Source of the DNA: Proteiniphilum sp.
GTDB lineage: Bacteria; Bacteroidota; Bacteroidia; Bacteroidales; Dysgonomonadaceae
NCBI GenBank assembly: GCA_011620695.1
Contig: WOYT01000028.1
Coordinates: 1-36,919, forward strand
DNA length: 36,919 bases
Reading direction: 5' to 3'
Shown: one piece after another, positions 18,007 through 29,007 of the stretch
Numbering within the stretch: position 1 is the first letter of the stretch
Layout of the letters: each line of letters opens with the position of its first letter
Notes under the pieces: model-generated
What the model was told of the DNA's origin: nothing
The model's input: the letters and a program-made list of their open reading frames with translations, nothing else
Database searches by the model: none
Program-made: the position numbers and the translations under genes

Positions 18007-18288
18007 ATGACCAAGGCAGACATTGTGAATGAAATTGCGAAAAACACCGGTGTGGATAAAGCATCGGTATTGGCAACAGTTGAATCTTTTATGGACGTGG
18101 TGAAAGATTCATTGGCGAACAACGAAAATGTATATTTGAGAGGCTTCGGCAGCTTTATTGTGAAGAAAAGAGCGCAGAAGACCGCTCGCAACATCTCCAG
18201 GAACACCACCATCATCATCCCCGAGCACAATATTCCTGCTTTTAAGCCTGCAAAAACATTTGTTGCACAGGTAAAGGAAACCAAATAA
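18007..18288 (+). CDS. HU/IHF family DNA-binding protein
   Basis: MTKADIVNEIAKNTGVDKASVLATVESFMDVVKDSLANNENVYLRGFGSFIVKKRAQKTARNISRNTTIIIPEHNIPAFKPAKTF. Confidence 0.97.
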   Translation: MTKADIVNEIAKNTGVDKASVLATVESFMDVVKDSLANNENVYLRGFGSFIVKKRAQKTARNISRNTTIIIPEHNIPAFKPAKTFVAQVKETK

Positions 18289-18297
18289 TTAATTTTT

Positions 18298-18304
18298 AAA
18301 GGAG
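18298..18304 (+). promoter_or_regulatory. Strong Shine-Dalgarno sequence AAAGGAG, 8 nt before ATG 18313
   Basis: TTTTTAAAGGAGATACGAAG-ATG; other start sites inspected in the window lack such a site. Confidence 0.7.
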
Positions 18305-18312
18305 ATACGAAG

Positions 18313-18405
18313 ATGCCAAGCGGAAAAAAGAGAAAAAGGCATAAGATGTCAGTTCACAAGCGTAAAAAAAGACTCAGAAAAAACAGGCATAAGAAGAAAA
18401 AGTAA
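18313..18405 (+). CDS. 30-aa highly basic AURKAIP1/COX24-domain (bS22-like) putative ribosomal protein, absent from the ORF track
   Basis: MPSGKKRKRHKMSVHKRKKRLRKNRHKKKK; strong SD; compact position between HU and rng; resembles the actinobacterial bS22 / AURKAIP1-COX24 pattern from memory. Confidence 0.8.
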   Translation: MPSGKKRKRHKMSVHKRKKRLRKNRHKKKK

Positions 18406-18435
18406 GCCGAAGATTTTTTTTACACCACTATACAG

Positions 18436-18476
18436 GAACAAACTTAAAAAAAACCACTCGGAAATTAAGTTTGTTC
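18436..18476 (+). repeat. Perfect 12-bp inverted repeat (stem-loop) in the leader of rng
   Basis: GAACAAACTTAA (18436-18447), 17-nt loop, TTAAGTTTGTTC (18465-18476). Confidence 0.7.
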
Positions 18477-18575
18477 TTTGTGTATTTGACAGGGAAGTGG
18501 TTCAGGCGTGAACCTCCTTTCTGTTGTGAAGACAGAAGCCCGAATGATTATGTAAACATTAAAAAAAAAAAAATT

Positions 18576-20144
18576 GTGACAAGCGAACTTGTGGTAGATG
18601 TTCAACCCAAAGAGATTACCATTGCCGTTCTCGAAGACAAGAAGCTGGTAGAATTGCAACAGGAAAGCCTGGAAGGCTCTTTTGCGGTTGGGAATATTTA
18701 CCTGGGCAAAGTAAAAAAACTGATGCCCGCCCTTAACGCTGCATTTGTGAACGTGGGACACAAAAAGGACGCTTTTCTTCACTATTTGGATTTAGGGGTT
18801 GAATTCAACTCTATTCTGGACTTCCAGAAGATGGTTGAAGAGAAAAAAAAGATTCCGCAGCTTCAGAAGATGAAGCTGAAACCCGATATCGATAAGGAAG
18901 GATCCATCTCGGACATCCTGAAAGTGGGACAGGAGATACTGGTTCAGATCGCCAAGGAACCGATCTCAACCAAAGGTCCCCGTCTGACGGCCGAGATCTC
19001 TTTCGCGGGTCGGTTTATGGTGTTGATTCCATTCATCGATCGTGTATCGGTATCGCAGAAAATCAAATCGCGCGAGGAGCGCGCCCGGCTCCGGCAGCTC
19101 ATTCAGAGCATCAAACCTAAGAACTTCGGCGTCATCATCCGAACGAACGCCGAAGGGAAGAAGGTAGCTGACCTCGATGCAGAGCTCAAGGTGCTGGTGA
19201 AACGATGGGAAGACAATATCGGAAAGATCATGAAAGCCAAGGCTCCCTCCCTCATCTATGAGGAAACGGGACGTACCGTGGCACTGTTAAGAGATATTTT
19301 CAGTCCCTCATTCGAACAGATTCACGTCAACGACAGGGACGTGAGTCGGCAGATCGCCGATTATGTGAGCATCATCGCACCGGAACGGAAAAACGTGGTC
19401 AGGGAATATACCGGTGCACTGCCCATCCTGGACAACTTCGGCGTCACCAAACAGATCAAGTCGCTCTTTGGAAAAACTGTTACGTTCAAGAACGGTGCCT
19501 ACCTCATCATTGAGCATACCGAGGCCCTGCATGTGATCGATGTGAACAGCGGTAACCGCAACAAATCGAAGCTGGGGCAGGAGGAGAGTGCCTTTGAGGT
19601 CAACATGGCTGCCGCCGAGGAGATAGCCCGTCAGCTCCGGCTGCGGGATATGGGCGGCATCATCGTGATCGACTTCATCGACATGAGCAAGGGTGAGTAT
19701 CGCAACAAGCTGCTTGCCAGGATGCAGGAGTTGATGGCCGGCGACCGAGCCAGACACAACATTTTACCATTGAGTAAGTTCGGGTTGATGCAGATCACGC
19801 GTCAGCGTGTGCGCCCCGAAATGGAAGTTACCACAAGCGAAGAGTGCCCCACTTGCTTTGGTAAAGGAAAGATCAAATCATCGATACTTTTTACCGACAC
19901 GCTGGAGGGAAAGATCGATTATCTGGTCAACAATCTAAAAGTGAAGAAATTCAGTCTGCACATACACCCTTATGTTGCAGCGTATGTTCAGCAAGGATTG
20001 TTTTCGTTGAAGTTCAAATGGAGAAAAAAATACGACGTAGGATTGAAAGTGATCCCGGATCAGAAGCTGGGTTTCCTGCAGTATGTTTTCTATGACAAAG
20101 ACGGAAATGAAATTGATCTGAAGGAAGAGATTGAAATGAAATAA
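18576..20144 (+). CDS. rng: Ribonuclease E/G family protein (RNase G), probable GTG start at 18576
   Basis: TSELVVDVQPKEITIAVLEDKKLVELQQE; GNIYLGKVKKLMPALNAAFVNVGHKKDAFLHYLDLG; LIIEHTEALHVIDVNSGN; GGIIVIDFIDM; CPTCFGKGK. Confidence 0.95.
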   Translation: MTSELVVDVQPKEITIAVLEDKKLVELQQESLEGSFAVGNIYLGKVKKLMPALNAAFVNVGHKKDAFLHYLDLGVEFNSILDFQKMVEEKKKIPQLQKMKLKPDIDKEGSISDILKVGQEILVQIAKEPISTKGPRLTAEISFAGRFMVLIPFIDRVSVSQKIKSREERARLRQLIQSIKPKNFGVIIRTNAEGKKVADLDAELKVLVKRWEDNIGKIMKAKAPSLIYEETGRTVALLRDIFSPSFEQIHVNDRDVSRQIADYVSIIAPERKNVVREYTGALPILDNFGVTKQIKSLFGKTVTFKNGAYLIIEHTEALHVIDVNSGNRNKSKLGQEESAFEVNMAAAEEIARQLRLRDMGGIIVIDFIDMSKGEYRNKLLARMQELMAGDRARHNILPLSKFGLMQITRQRVRPEMEVTTSEECPTCFGKGKIKSSILFTDTLEGKIDYLVNNLKVKKFSLHIHPYVAAYVQQGLFSLKFKWRKKYDVGLKVIPDQKLGFLQYVFYDKDGNEIDLKEEIEMK

Positions 20145-20149
20145 GGTCA

Positions 20150-20168
20150 TGCCGGTGAATTGCCGGCA
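20150..20168 (+). repeat. Small hairpin upstream of the rng terminator
   Basis: TGCCGG-TGAATTG-CCGGCA. Confidence 0.5.
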
Positions 20169-20183
20169 GATATACGGAAAAGA

Positions 20184-20217
20184 ACCGGTGTTGCCTCAGT
20201 GTGATGCCGGTTTTTTT
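20184..20217 (+). terminator. Intrinsic terminator after rng
   Basis: ACCGG (20184-20188) ... CCGGT (20207-20211) with T7 (20211-20217), between convergent rng and priA. Confidence 0.75.
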
Positions 20218-20225
20218 GTGTTTGA

Positions 20226-22463
20226 TCACAAGGGATCGACATCATAGCTGAGGGTCACATATCTGTATGATGGGATCGCGTGCAGTGATTGTTCCGCTTT
20301 CAGCAGGAATTGTCGCACGCGCTGAGGGGAGTAACCTGTCTCCAGCTTCAACAGGATCTCCTGCAGGTATTGCATCTTCACCCGCGCCACTGGTGGGCGG
20401 CTGGGGCCCAGCACCCTTTCTTTCAGTTTCTCCCTTAGCAGTTCCACCAGGTGAGTGGCTGCTTCCTCTGTGAGGTGCTCTTGCCTGTGTCTCAGGGTAA
20501 TTCGTATCAGCCGTGTGAATGGCGGGTAGCCAAACTGTTTTCGCTCTGCCAGTTCATCACTGAAGAAGCCTGCATAGTCGTTGTCAATCACATGACGGTA
20601 GATGGATTGCATCGGATCGGCGGTCTGGATGATCACGATCCCTCGTTCATTTTTTCGTCCCGAGCGGCCTGCAGCCTGCGTCATGAGTTGAAATCCACGC
20701 TCGTGTGACCGGAAATCGGGATGGTTGATCAGGGCATCGGCGGAGATGATGCCTACAACCCTTACATGATCGAAATCCAGACCTTTGGATAGCATCTGCG
20801 TACCTACCAGAATATCAATTTTTCTATCCTGAAACGCGTGGATGATCCGCTCGTAAGCCTTTCTGCCGCGTGTGGTGTCGCCATCCATCCGTACCACGTT
20901 GCTGGTCGGGAAGATTTTTCTCACCTCCTCCTCCAGTTGTTCTGTACCCAACCCATGGGGCTCCAGCCGCTCAGCTCCGCACACGGGGCAGCTTGAGGGC
21001 AATGGGTATGATTTGTTGCAGTAGTGACACACCAGCCGTTGCGGCTGCCTGTGAAGTGTGAGCGACACATCACAGTGGCTGCATTTGGGTGTCCATGCAC
21101 ACTCTTTGCACTCCAACACCGGTGCATAACCCCTCCTGTTGCGGAAGAGGATGACCTGTTCGCTTCTCTCCAGTGCTGCTGCCGTTTCATTGATCAGGGC
21201 GGGGGAGAGGATCGATTTCATTTTTTTCCTCCTGCGGAGCTCCCGTGTGTTTTCCAGTTGAATGCGAGGCATCTTCATCCCGTTGAAGCGCTCAGTGAGT
21301 GTTACCAGCCCATATTTGCCTGTTCGGGTGTTGTAGTAGGACTCAACAGAGGGGGTTGCCGAACCAAGCAGACATCTGGCACCGTTGAGGTGGGCCAGCA
21401 TGATAGCGGTATCACGTGCATGGTAGCGGGGGGCCGGGTCCTGTTGCTTGTAGCTGGTCTCATGCTCCTCATCTACGATGACCAATCCCAGCTTCCTGAA
21501 TGGCAGAAAAAGGGAGGATCGTGCCCCGAGGATGATCTGATAGGGGTTGTCAGAGAGCATTTTTTGCCAGATCTCGGTACGCTCGTTGTCGCCGATGCCG
21601 GAGTGGTAGATACCCAGCCTGTGACCGAAGACATCTTTCAGGCGCTGCGTGAGCTGTGTGGTCAGGGCGATCTCAGGTAGCAGGTAAAGTGTCTGTTTTC
21701 CCTGCGAAAGGATGCTCTCAATCAGATGGATGTAGATCTCAGTCTTGCCGCCCGAGGTGACACCATGCAACAGGACGGTCTCCTTCTCAGACAGGATTCC
21801 TCGTAACTGCTCCATTGCCTGTTGTTGAGCTTTACTCAGCGGGTAGGGCTCCCGGATGGGTGGTAAGCTTTTCTCCAGGCGGCTGGTCTGTATGGCCTCA
21901 ACCTTCACTATTCCCTTTTCTGTCAATCCTTTCAGGGTGGAGGGGCTGTATTGTGGCAGTGAGGTCACCTCCTGCCGACGGATTCTCTCTCGTTTTGTTG
22001 TTCTCAGCTCTTCGCGGATGGATGTGAGAAGGGCCTCCTGCTTCTTTGCTCTTGCCAGCAGTTGGCCGAGTTCCGCCGCTTCAATCTCATTGTTGAGCCG
22101 GTAATAAATCTCAATTTTCGGAACATACCGGCTGGAAAGATCCTCCGGTTTCATGAATGAGGGGAGGGCTGCCTTACAGACTTCACCCAAAGGAGAGAGA
22201 TAGTAAAAGGCAACCCACTCCCACAACTGTAACTGCGATGGGGTGACAACTGGTTTGTCATCAGGGAGCGAATGTATCTCTCTGATGGTAAACCCCTCTC
22301 TGGGCTGATCATGGATGCGCGCAATGATACCGGTATAATGTTTCCTTTTCCCGAACGGAACCACCACCCGCTGTCCTATTTCCGCGCGTTTTGCCACCCC
22401 TGCCGGTAGCGCATAGGTGAACATCCCGGGCAGGGGAAGGGGCAGTATCACATCTGCATACAT
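20226..22463 (-). CDS. priA: Primosomal protein N' (PriA replication restart helicase)
   Basis: LLHGVTSGGKTEIYIHLI, LLPEIALTTQL, VIVDEEHETSYKQ, Zn-binding CKECAWTPKCSHCDVSLTLH...CHYCNKSYPLPSSCPVCG, GTQMLSKGLDFDHVRVVGI, QAAGRSGR. Confidence 0.97.
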   Translation of the reverse strand: MYADVILPLPLPGMFTYALPAGVAKRAEIGQRVVVPFGKRKHYTGIIARIHDQPREGFTIREIHSLPDDKPVVTPSQLQLWEWVAFYYLSPLGEVCKAALPSFMKPEDLSSRYVPKIEIYYRLNNEIEAAELGQLLARAKKQEALLTSIREELRTTKRERIRRQEVTSLPQYSPSTLKGLTEKGIVKVEAIQTSRLEKSLPPIREPYPLSKAQQQAMEQLRGILSEKETVLLHGVTSGGKTEIYIHLIESILSQGKQTLYLLPEIALTTQLTQRLKDVFGHRLGIYHSGIGDNERTEIWQKMLSDNPYQIILGARSSLFLPFRKLGLVIVDEEHETSYKQQDPAPRYHARDTAIMLAHLNGARCLLGSATPSVESYYNTRTGKYGLVTLTERFNGMKMPRIQLENTRELRRRKKMKSILSPALINETAAALERSEQVILFRNRRGYAPVLECKECAWTPKCSHCDVSLTLHRQPQRLVCHYCNKSYPLPSSCPVCGAERLEPHGLGTEQLEEEVRKIFPTSNVVRMDGDTTRGRKAYERIIHAFQDRKIDILVGTQMLSKGLDFDHVRVVGIISADALINHPDFRSHERGFQLMTQAAGRSGRKNERGIVIIQTADPMQSIYRHVIDNDYAGFFSDELAERKQFGYPPFTRLIRITLRHRQEHLTEEAATHLVELLREKLKERVLGPSRPPVARVKMQYLQEILLKLETGYSPQRVRQFLLKAEQSLHAIPSYRYVTLSYDVDPL

Positions 22464-22466
22464 GGG

Positions 22467-23108
22467 TCAAAAATAGAGCGCAGCAGTGATGCTCCATGTT
22501 TCGGACTTGCCGTTCAACGGATCCTGCCAGTCTGGTTGTTCAACTGCATAGTTGTCAGTGAGCTGTACACCATAATTGATACCCACCTGAAGCATCTTGA
22601 AAAGCTCCACTCCCAGTCCGATGTTTGCACCGGCCTGAAACGCTTTCGCCTTGATGTCTTCCTGCATCGACTGCACATCAATCTCGTCACCTGCAATCAG
22701 ATAGCCAGCATAGGGACCGGCAACCGCGTACATCCGTAGTGGCAACATGCCCGGTCTGAATTTGATCTTGGCGTTGAGCGGCAGGTAGAGGTAGCGGTTC
22801 GACACCTCGTTCGATGCTCCTGCCTGACCGTCGGTGATATTTGAGACTGTCATCCGGTTATCGTTATAGAGCAATGATGCCTCGATACCAAAGTCGACCA
22901 CCACCAAGGGGAGAATCATTTCAAGCGAGGGTCCGATGCTGTAGGAGGTCATATTCTCCACCTGCACCGCTTCACTGCTGAAGGTGGGGTTGTTCAGTCC
23001 CACGTCTGCTTTCACGCCGAAGCGTATCTGGCCGAAAAGTGCCGGGGTAAGCAGTATCGTAATCAGGATAAAAAGGCCTCTTTTAAACATTTTACTTGTT
23101 TTCATCAT
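22467..23108 (-). CDS. Outer-membrane beta-barrel (porin-like) protein with signal peptide
   Basis: Start revised to 23108 (MMKTSKMFKRGLFILITILLTPALFG signal peptide); GVKADVGLNNP, GPSLEMILPLVVVDFGIEASLLY, C-terminal TAALYF; TACCTTTG -7 box at 23142-23149 (minus) overlaps the track start 23144. Confidence 0.8.
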   Translation of the reverse strand: MMKTSKMFKRGLFILITILLTPALFGQIRFGVKADVGLNNPTFSSEAVQVENMTSYSIGPSLEMILPLVVVDFGIEASLLYNDNRMTVSNITDGQAGASNEVSNRYLYLPLNAKIKFRPGMLPLRMYAVAGPYAGYLIAGDEIDVQSMQEDIKAKAFQAGANIGLGVELFKMLQVGINYGVQLTDNYAVEQPDWQDPLNGKSETWSITAALYF

Positions 23109-23204
23109 CTTCGGTGTTAATTGAATTATATAGTCTTGCCACAAAGGTAAAACAAAAAAGATGATGGCATAGTTGTTAAATAAACTTTAAATTGGTTGAA
23201 AAGA

Positions 23205-23242
23205 AAAGCGTTTGTTCTCCCTGAAAGGAGAAAAAACGCTTT
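23205..23242 (-). terminator. Intrinsic terminator downstream of the sdh/frd operon
   Basis: Minus strand AAAGCGTTT...TTCTCC-TTTCA-GGGAGAA...AAACGCTTT followed by TCTTTTC. Confidence 0.75.
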
Positions 23243-23265
23243 ATCCTGGTGAGCCGTGAGAAGGT

Positions 23266-24021
23266 TTAATCCCTGAACTTCGCTTTCAGGAACTCACGGT
23301 TGAGACGTGCAATATTGGTGATGGAGATGTTCTTCGGACACTCCACCTCACAGGCACCGGTGTTGGTGCAGTTACCGAAGCCCAGCTCATCCATCCTGGC
23401 CACCATCGATTTGGCACGGCGGGCTGCTTCCACCCGTCCCTGCGGCAGGAGGGCGAACTGGCTCACCTTGGCTGAGACGAAGAGCATGGCCGACCCGTTC
23501 TTGCAGGCTGCCACGCAGGCACCACAGCCGATGCAGGCAGCTGCATCCATCGCCATCTCGGCATCCTCACGCGGGATGGGGATCGCGTTGGCATCGGGCA
23601 CACCGCCGGTGTTGACGGAGATGTAACCGCCCGCCTGGATGATCTTATCGAATGCTGAGCGGTCCACCATCAGATCCTTGATGATGGGGAAGCCGGCGGA
23701 ACGCCAGGGTTCCACGGTGATGGTGTCGCCATCGTTGAAGTGGCGCATATGAAGCTGGCAGGTGGTGATGCCGGTGTCAGGGCCATGCGGATGACCATTG
23801 ATGTAGAGGCTGCACATGCCGCAGATGCCTTCGCGGCAGTCATGGTCGAACACCACCGGCTCCCTGCCCTCGTTGATCAGCTGTTCGTTGAGGATGTCGA
23901 GCATCTCCAGGAAAGAGCTTCCCTGCGAGATCTTTTCAAGTGAGTATGTTTCAAAGTGTCCCTGATCTTTCGGCCCGTTCTGGCGCCACACTTTTACTTT
24001 TATGTTGATATCTTTATCCAT
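23266..24021 (-). CDS. sdhB: Succinate dehydrogenase/fumarate reductase iron-sulfur subunit
   Basis: [23 protein letters not shown] (2Fe-2S), [50 protein letters not shown]. Confidence 0.96.
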   Translation of the reverse strand: MDKDINIKVKVWRQNGPKDQGHFETYSLEKISQGSSFLEMLDILNEQLINEGREPVVFDHDCREGICGMCSLYINGHPHGPDTGITTCQLHMRHFNDGDTITVEPWRSAGFPIIKDLMVDRSAFDKIIQAGGYISVNTGGVPDANAIPIPREDAEMAMDAAACIGCGACVAACKNGSAMLFVSAKVSQFALLPQGRVEAARRAKSMVARMDELGFGNCTNTGACEVECPKNISITNIARLNREFLKAKFRD

Positions 24022-24062
24022 GATCGTTTGTTGTTTTTCGTTTACACTTGTTGTATCAACCC

Positions 24063-26006
<1,944 letters not shown>

Positions 26007-26024
26007 AATATTTAGTTTCTAAAG

Positions 26025-26699
26025 TTATCCTAACAGGTTGGAGTATCCCAGGTGAACAGCGATGGCCACAACCATGAATCCGAGGGAGATCACCGTGGCA
26101 ACGATGTTGCTGAGCACCTTGATTCGTTTTATCCAGATGGTGTTATCCCATCCAACGGTATGGAGTGCGCTCCAGAAGCCATGGGTAAGATGGAACCAGA
26201 GAGCAATGAAAGCGATCACATATACAATCACCACCCAGAGGTGTGAGAAGACCTCTTCCACCAGCTGAGCTCCGTCGTGGCGGGCACCCTCAAGCATGAA
26301 GAGCTCCCTGAACTGCATATTGTACCACATCTGGTATAAGTGCAGGATCAGGAACAGGAGGATGAAAACGCCGAGCACGAACATGTTCTGTGACGACCAG
26401 GCGGTGGCTGTCTTGCTCTGGTAGGCGTAACGGTCCTTGCCCCTCGCCTTGCGGTTCTGCAGGGTGAGGATGATCGCGTAGATGATGTGGATCACGAAGC
26501 CCAATGCGATCACCCCTGTTCCGACGATGGCCCACCAGTTGGCACCCAGCACCTCGTTGGCGAGGAAGTTGTAGGCGTCGTAGCTGAAGATGAGCACCAG
26601 GTTCATCGACATGTGGAATAGCAGGAACAGGACCAGAAACAGGCCGGAAATACTCTGCACAAATTTCCGTCCGATAGATGAATCAATTAACCAACTCAT
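26025..26699 (-). CDS. sdhC: Succinate dehydrogenase/fumarate reductase cytochrome b subunit
   Basis: Five-TM pattern with heme-ligand-like histidines (LFHMSMNL, FVIHIIYAI, LILHLYQMW, LWFHLTHGFWSALHTVG); first gene of C-A-B operon. Confidence 0.93.
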   Translation of the reverse strand: MSWLIDSSIGRKFVQSISGLFLVLFLLFHMSMNLVLIFSYDAYNFLANEVLGANWWAIVGTGVIALGFVIHIIYAIILTLQNRKARGKDRYAYQSKTATAWSSQNMFVLGVFILLFLILHLYQMWYNMQFRELFMLEGARHDGAQLVEEVFSHLWVVIVYVIAFIALWFHLTHGFWSALHTVGWDNTIWIKRIKVLSNIVATVISLGFMVVAIAVHLGYSNLLG

Positions 26700-26815
26700 A
26701 AAGTTCTGTTTTTTTTAATGATTTTGATGATTTGAAAATTATTGCTTGATTGTTTGTTGCAAACAGGTTTTGGAATGAATTTTACCTTAATTTTGTTTTG
26801 GGAACATTTGAATTT

Positions 26816-26834
26816 ACAAAAGTAATACTTTTGT
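26816..26834. promoter_or_regulatory. 19-bp palindrome ACAAAAGTA-A-TACTTTTGT with a TAnnTTTG -7 box on each strand
   Basis: Plus-strand TACTTTTG at 26826-26833, minus-strand TACTTTTG at 26824-26817; between divergent sdhC and trpS. Confidence 0.6.
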
Positions 26835-26964
26835 CGCTCAAAAGAGAGTTGTTTGTGGAAATATTTCCTTAATTACATAATTTTAGAAACCATGTGGATT
26901 TCGTTTGAGAGAAGCGCCAAAAATGCGTGAAGGAAAAGTCGATTCCCTTTTGGCGATATTTTCC

Positions 26965-26972
26965 TATCTTTG
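26965..26972 (+). promoter_or_regulatory. Bacteroidetes-type -7 box (TATCTTTG) of trpS
   Basis: TAnnTTTG match about 30 nt before the trpS start; -33 element weak or misplaced. Confidence 0.45.
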
Positions 26973-27001
26973 TAGGCTGAAGAAAAATTGAAAAAGTGAT
27001 C

Positions 27002-27991
27002 ATGGATATAGTATTAAGCGGGATACGTTCAACCGGTAAGTTACACCTGGGCAATTACTACGGTGCCCTGCGCAACTTCGTAAGGATGCAGGAGGAGAAC
27101 AGTTGTTATTTTTTCATTGCAGATATTCACTCCCTCACCACCCATCCGGACCCCAGGATGCTGCACGAGAACGTGAAGAATGTGCTGGTGGATTACCTTG
27201 CAGCCGGCATCGATCCGCAGAAATCGGTGATCTATGTACAGAGTGACCTGCACGAGACGGCTGAACTTTACCTCTACCTGAACATGCATGCCTACCTGGG
27301 TGAGCTCTCCAAGACAACCTCTTTCAAAGAGAAAGCCCGTAAGCAGCCGGAGAACGTGAACGCGGGGCTGCTCACCTATCCCACGCTGATGGCAGCCGAT
27401 ATTCTGATCCACAATGCCCATAAGGTGCCGGTAGGTAAGGATCAGGAGCAACACCTGGAGATGACACGCAAGTTTGCCCGTCGCTTTAACAACTTCTACG
27501 GGGTGGAGTACTTCAGGGAGCCGGTTGCTTACAACTTTGGCGAAGAGCTGGTGAAGATACCGGGTTTGGATGGAAGTGGCAAGATGGGTAAGTCGGAGGG
27601 AAACGCTATCTACCTGGGCGACAGTCCGAAAGAGATCGAGAAGAAGGTGAAGAAAGCACTTACAGATGCCGGTCCCACGCAACCAAATTCAGAGAAACCA
27701 GACTATATCGAGAACCTGTTCACCCTGCTGCGGGTCGTCTCCACGCCGGAGGTGGTGGAGTACTTCAACGACCAGTGGAACCGCTGCGAGATTCGTTACG
27801 GTGAACTGAAGAAACAACTGGCCGCCGACATCATCCGTGTGACGGCTCCCATTCGCGAGCGGATGCTGGAGATAGAGAAGGATGAGGCCTACCTGCGCCG
27901 TGTCACACAGGAGGGTGTGGAGAGGGCTCGTGAGAACGCCTCGAAGACAATCCGGGAAGTCCGCGAGATCGTCGGTTTCAGACAATTTTAA
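27002..27991 (+). CDS. trpS: Tryptophan-tRNA ligase
   Basis: SGIRSTGKLHLGNYYGALRNF (HIGH-like), PVGKDQEQHLEMTRKFARRFN, GLDGSGKMGKSEGNAIYL (KMSKS-like); ATG 27002 preferred to GTG 26996. Confidence 0.96.
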   Translation: MDIVLSGIRSTGKLHLGNYYGALRNFVRMQEENSCYFFIADIHSLTTHPDPRMLHENVKNVLVDYLAAGIDPQKSVIYVQSDLHETAELYLYLNMHAYLGELSKTTSFKEKARKQPENVNAGLLTYPTLMAADILIHNAHKVPVGKDQEQHLEMTRKFARRFNNFYGVEYFREPVAYNFGEELVKIPGLDGSGKMGKSEGNAIYLGDSPKEIEKKVKKALTDAGPTQPNSEKPDYIENLFTLLRVVSTPEVVEYFNDQWNRCEIRYGELKKQLAADIIRVTAPIRERMLEIEKDEAYLRRVTQEGVERARENASKTIREVREIVGFRQF

Positions 27992-28011
27992 GCTGATGCA
28001 ACAAGAATGGG

Positions 28012-28038
28012 AGGAATGAGGGGTTCATTCCTTTTTTT
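28012..28038 (+). terminator. Intrinsic terminator after trpS
   Basis: AGGAATGA-GGGGT-TCATTCCT (perfect 8-bp stem) and T7. Confidence 0.92.
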
Positions 28039-28098
28039 ATAAACTTTTCCGATCACTGATTGTTCATCTTATTTCGATTGTAGCCAAGCCACCCATTT

Positions 28099-29007
28099 AT
28101 GCTTACATTTAAACCCGTCGCCCTGCAGGACAGGGATCTGATCAATAGTTTTCTCAGTAAACAGCACTACAGGGCATCCGATCTCTGTTTCACCAATCTC
28201 TGTTGCTGGGGCTCCAGGTTTGATACCCGTTTTGCCGTGGAGGATGGATGGCTCTTCATCCGTTTTCGCGACAACAACGGTCGCAACTCCTATCTCAGGC
28301 CCATCGGAGAAGGCGATATCAGGGAGGGAGTTCAGGCTATCATGGATGATCACAGGCAGTTCGATACCCTCTTTCAGATGCGGGGTCTCACCCGTGAGAT
28401 GATAGATGAGATCGAGGCGGCGATGCCGGGCCTGTTCGACTATAGGCTTAACCGATCAGTCTCCGACTACATCTATACCACCGAGAAACTGACTCACCTG
28501 AGGGGTAAGAAGCTGCAGAGCAAGCGCAATCATATCAATCGCTTCATGAGGGAGAACGACTGGAACTACAAGTCACTGACCGGTCATCCGGAGTGGGTGA
28601 AAGAGTGTAAGGCGATGTTGGACGAATGGATGGTGGTGAACCGGGATGAGAAGGATCCCACGTTGACCTACGACGTGCACGCCACCACGATGATGTTAGA
28701 TAACTTTGAATATCTGGAGCTGAGAGGAGGGCTGATCTGTGTGGACAACCGGATCGCCGCCTTCACCATCGGCGAGCCACTCACGGAGGATACCATCGTG
28801 GTGCATGTGGAGAAGGCATTCGCCACAATCCATGGTGCCTATGCGATCATCAACCAGCAGTTCGCTGAGCATGAGGCCGAAGGGTATACCTATATCAATC
28901 GGGAAGAGGATATGGGTATCGAGAACCTGCGCAAGGCGAAGCTTTCCTATCAGCCTGATATCCTGCTGGAGAAGTTTAATGCACGACTCAAACAACACGG
29001 ATCATGA
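28099..29007 (+). CDS. DUF2156 (LPG synthase C-terminal-like) protein
   Basis: DRDLINSFLSKQHYRASDLCFTNLCCWG, RGKKLQSKRNHINRFMRENDWNY, AFTIGEPLTEDTIVVHVEKAFATIHGAYAIINQQFAEHEAEGYTYINREEDMGIENLRKAKLSYQPDILLEKF. Confidence 0.88.
   Translation: MLTFKPVALQDRDLINSFLSKQHYRASDLCFTNLCCWGSRFDTRFAVEDGWLFIRFRDNNGRNSYLRPIGEGDIREGVQAIMDDHRQFDTLFQMRGLTREMIDEIEAAMPGLFDYRLNRSVSDYIYTTEKLTHLRGKKLQSKRNHINRFMRENDWNYKSLTGHPEWVKECKAMLDEWMVVNRDEKDPTLTYDVHATTMMLDNFEYLELRGGLICVDNRIAAFTIGEPLTEDTIVVHVEKAFATIHGAYAIINQQFAEHEAEGYTYINREEDMGIENLRKAKLSYQPDILLEKFNARLKQHGS

Noticed and set aside
18471-18575. N-terminal extension of rng from an upstream start
   Set aside because: The extension crosses half of the inverted repeat and the poly-A tract; RNase G homology begins at TSELVVDV (GTG 18576).
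21024-21680. 218-aa plus-strand ORF antisense to priA
   Set aside because: Shadow of the conserved PriA helicase core.
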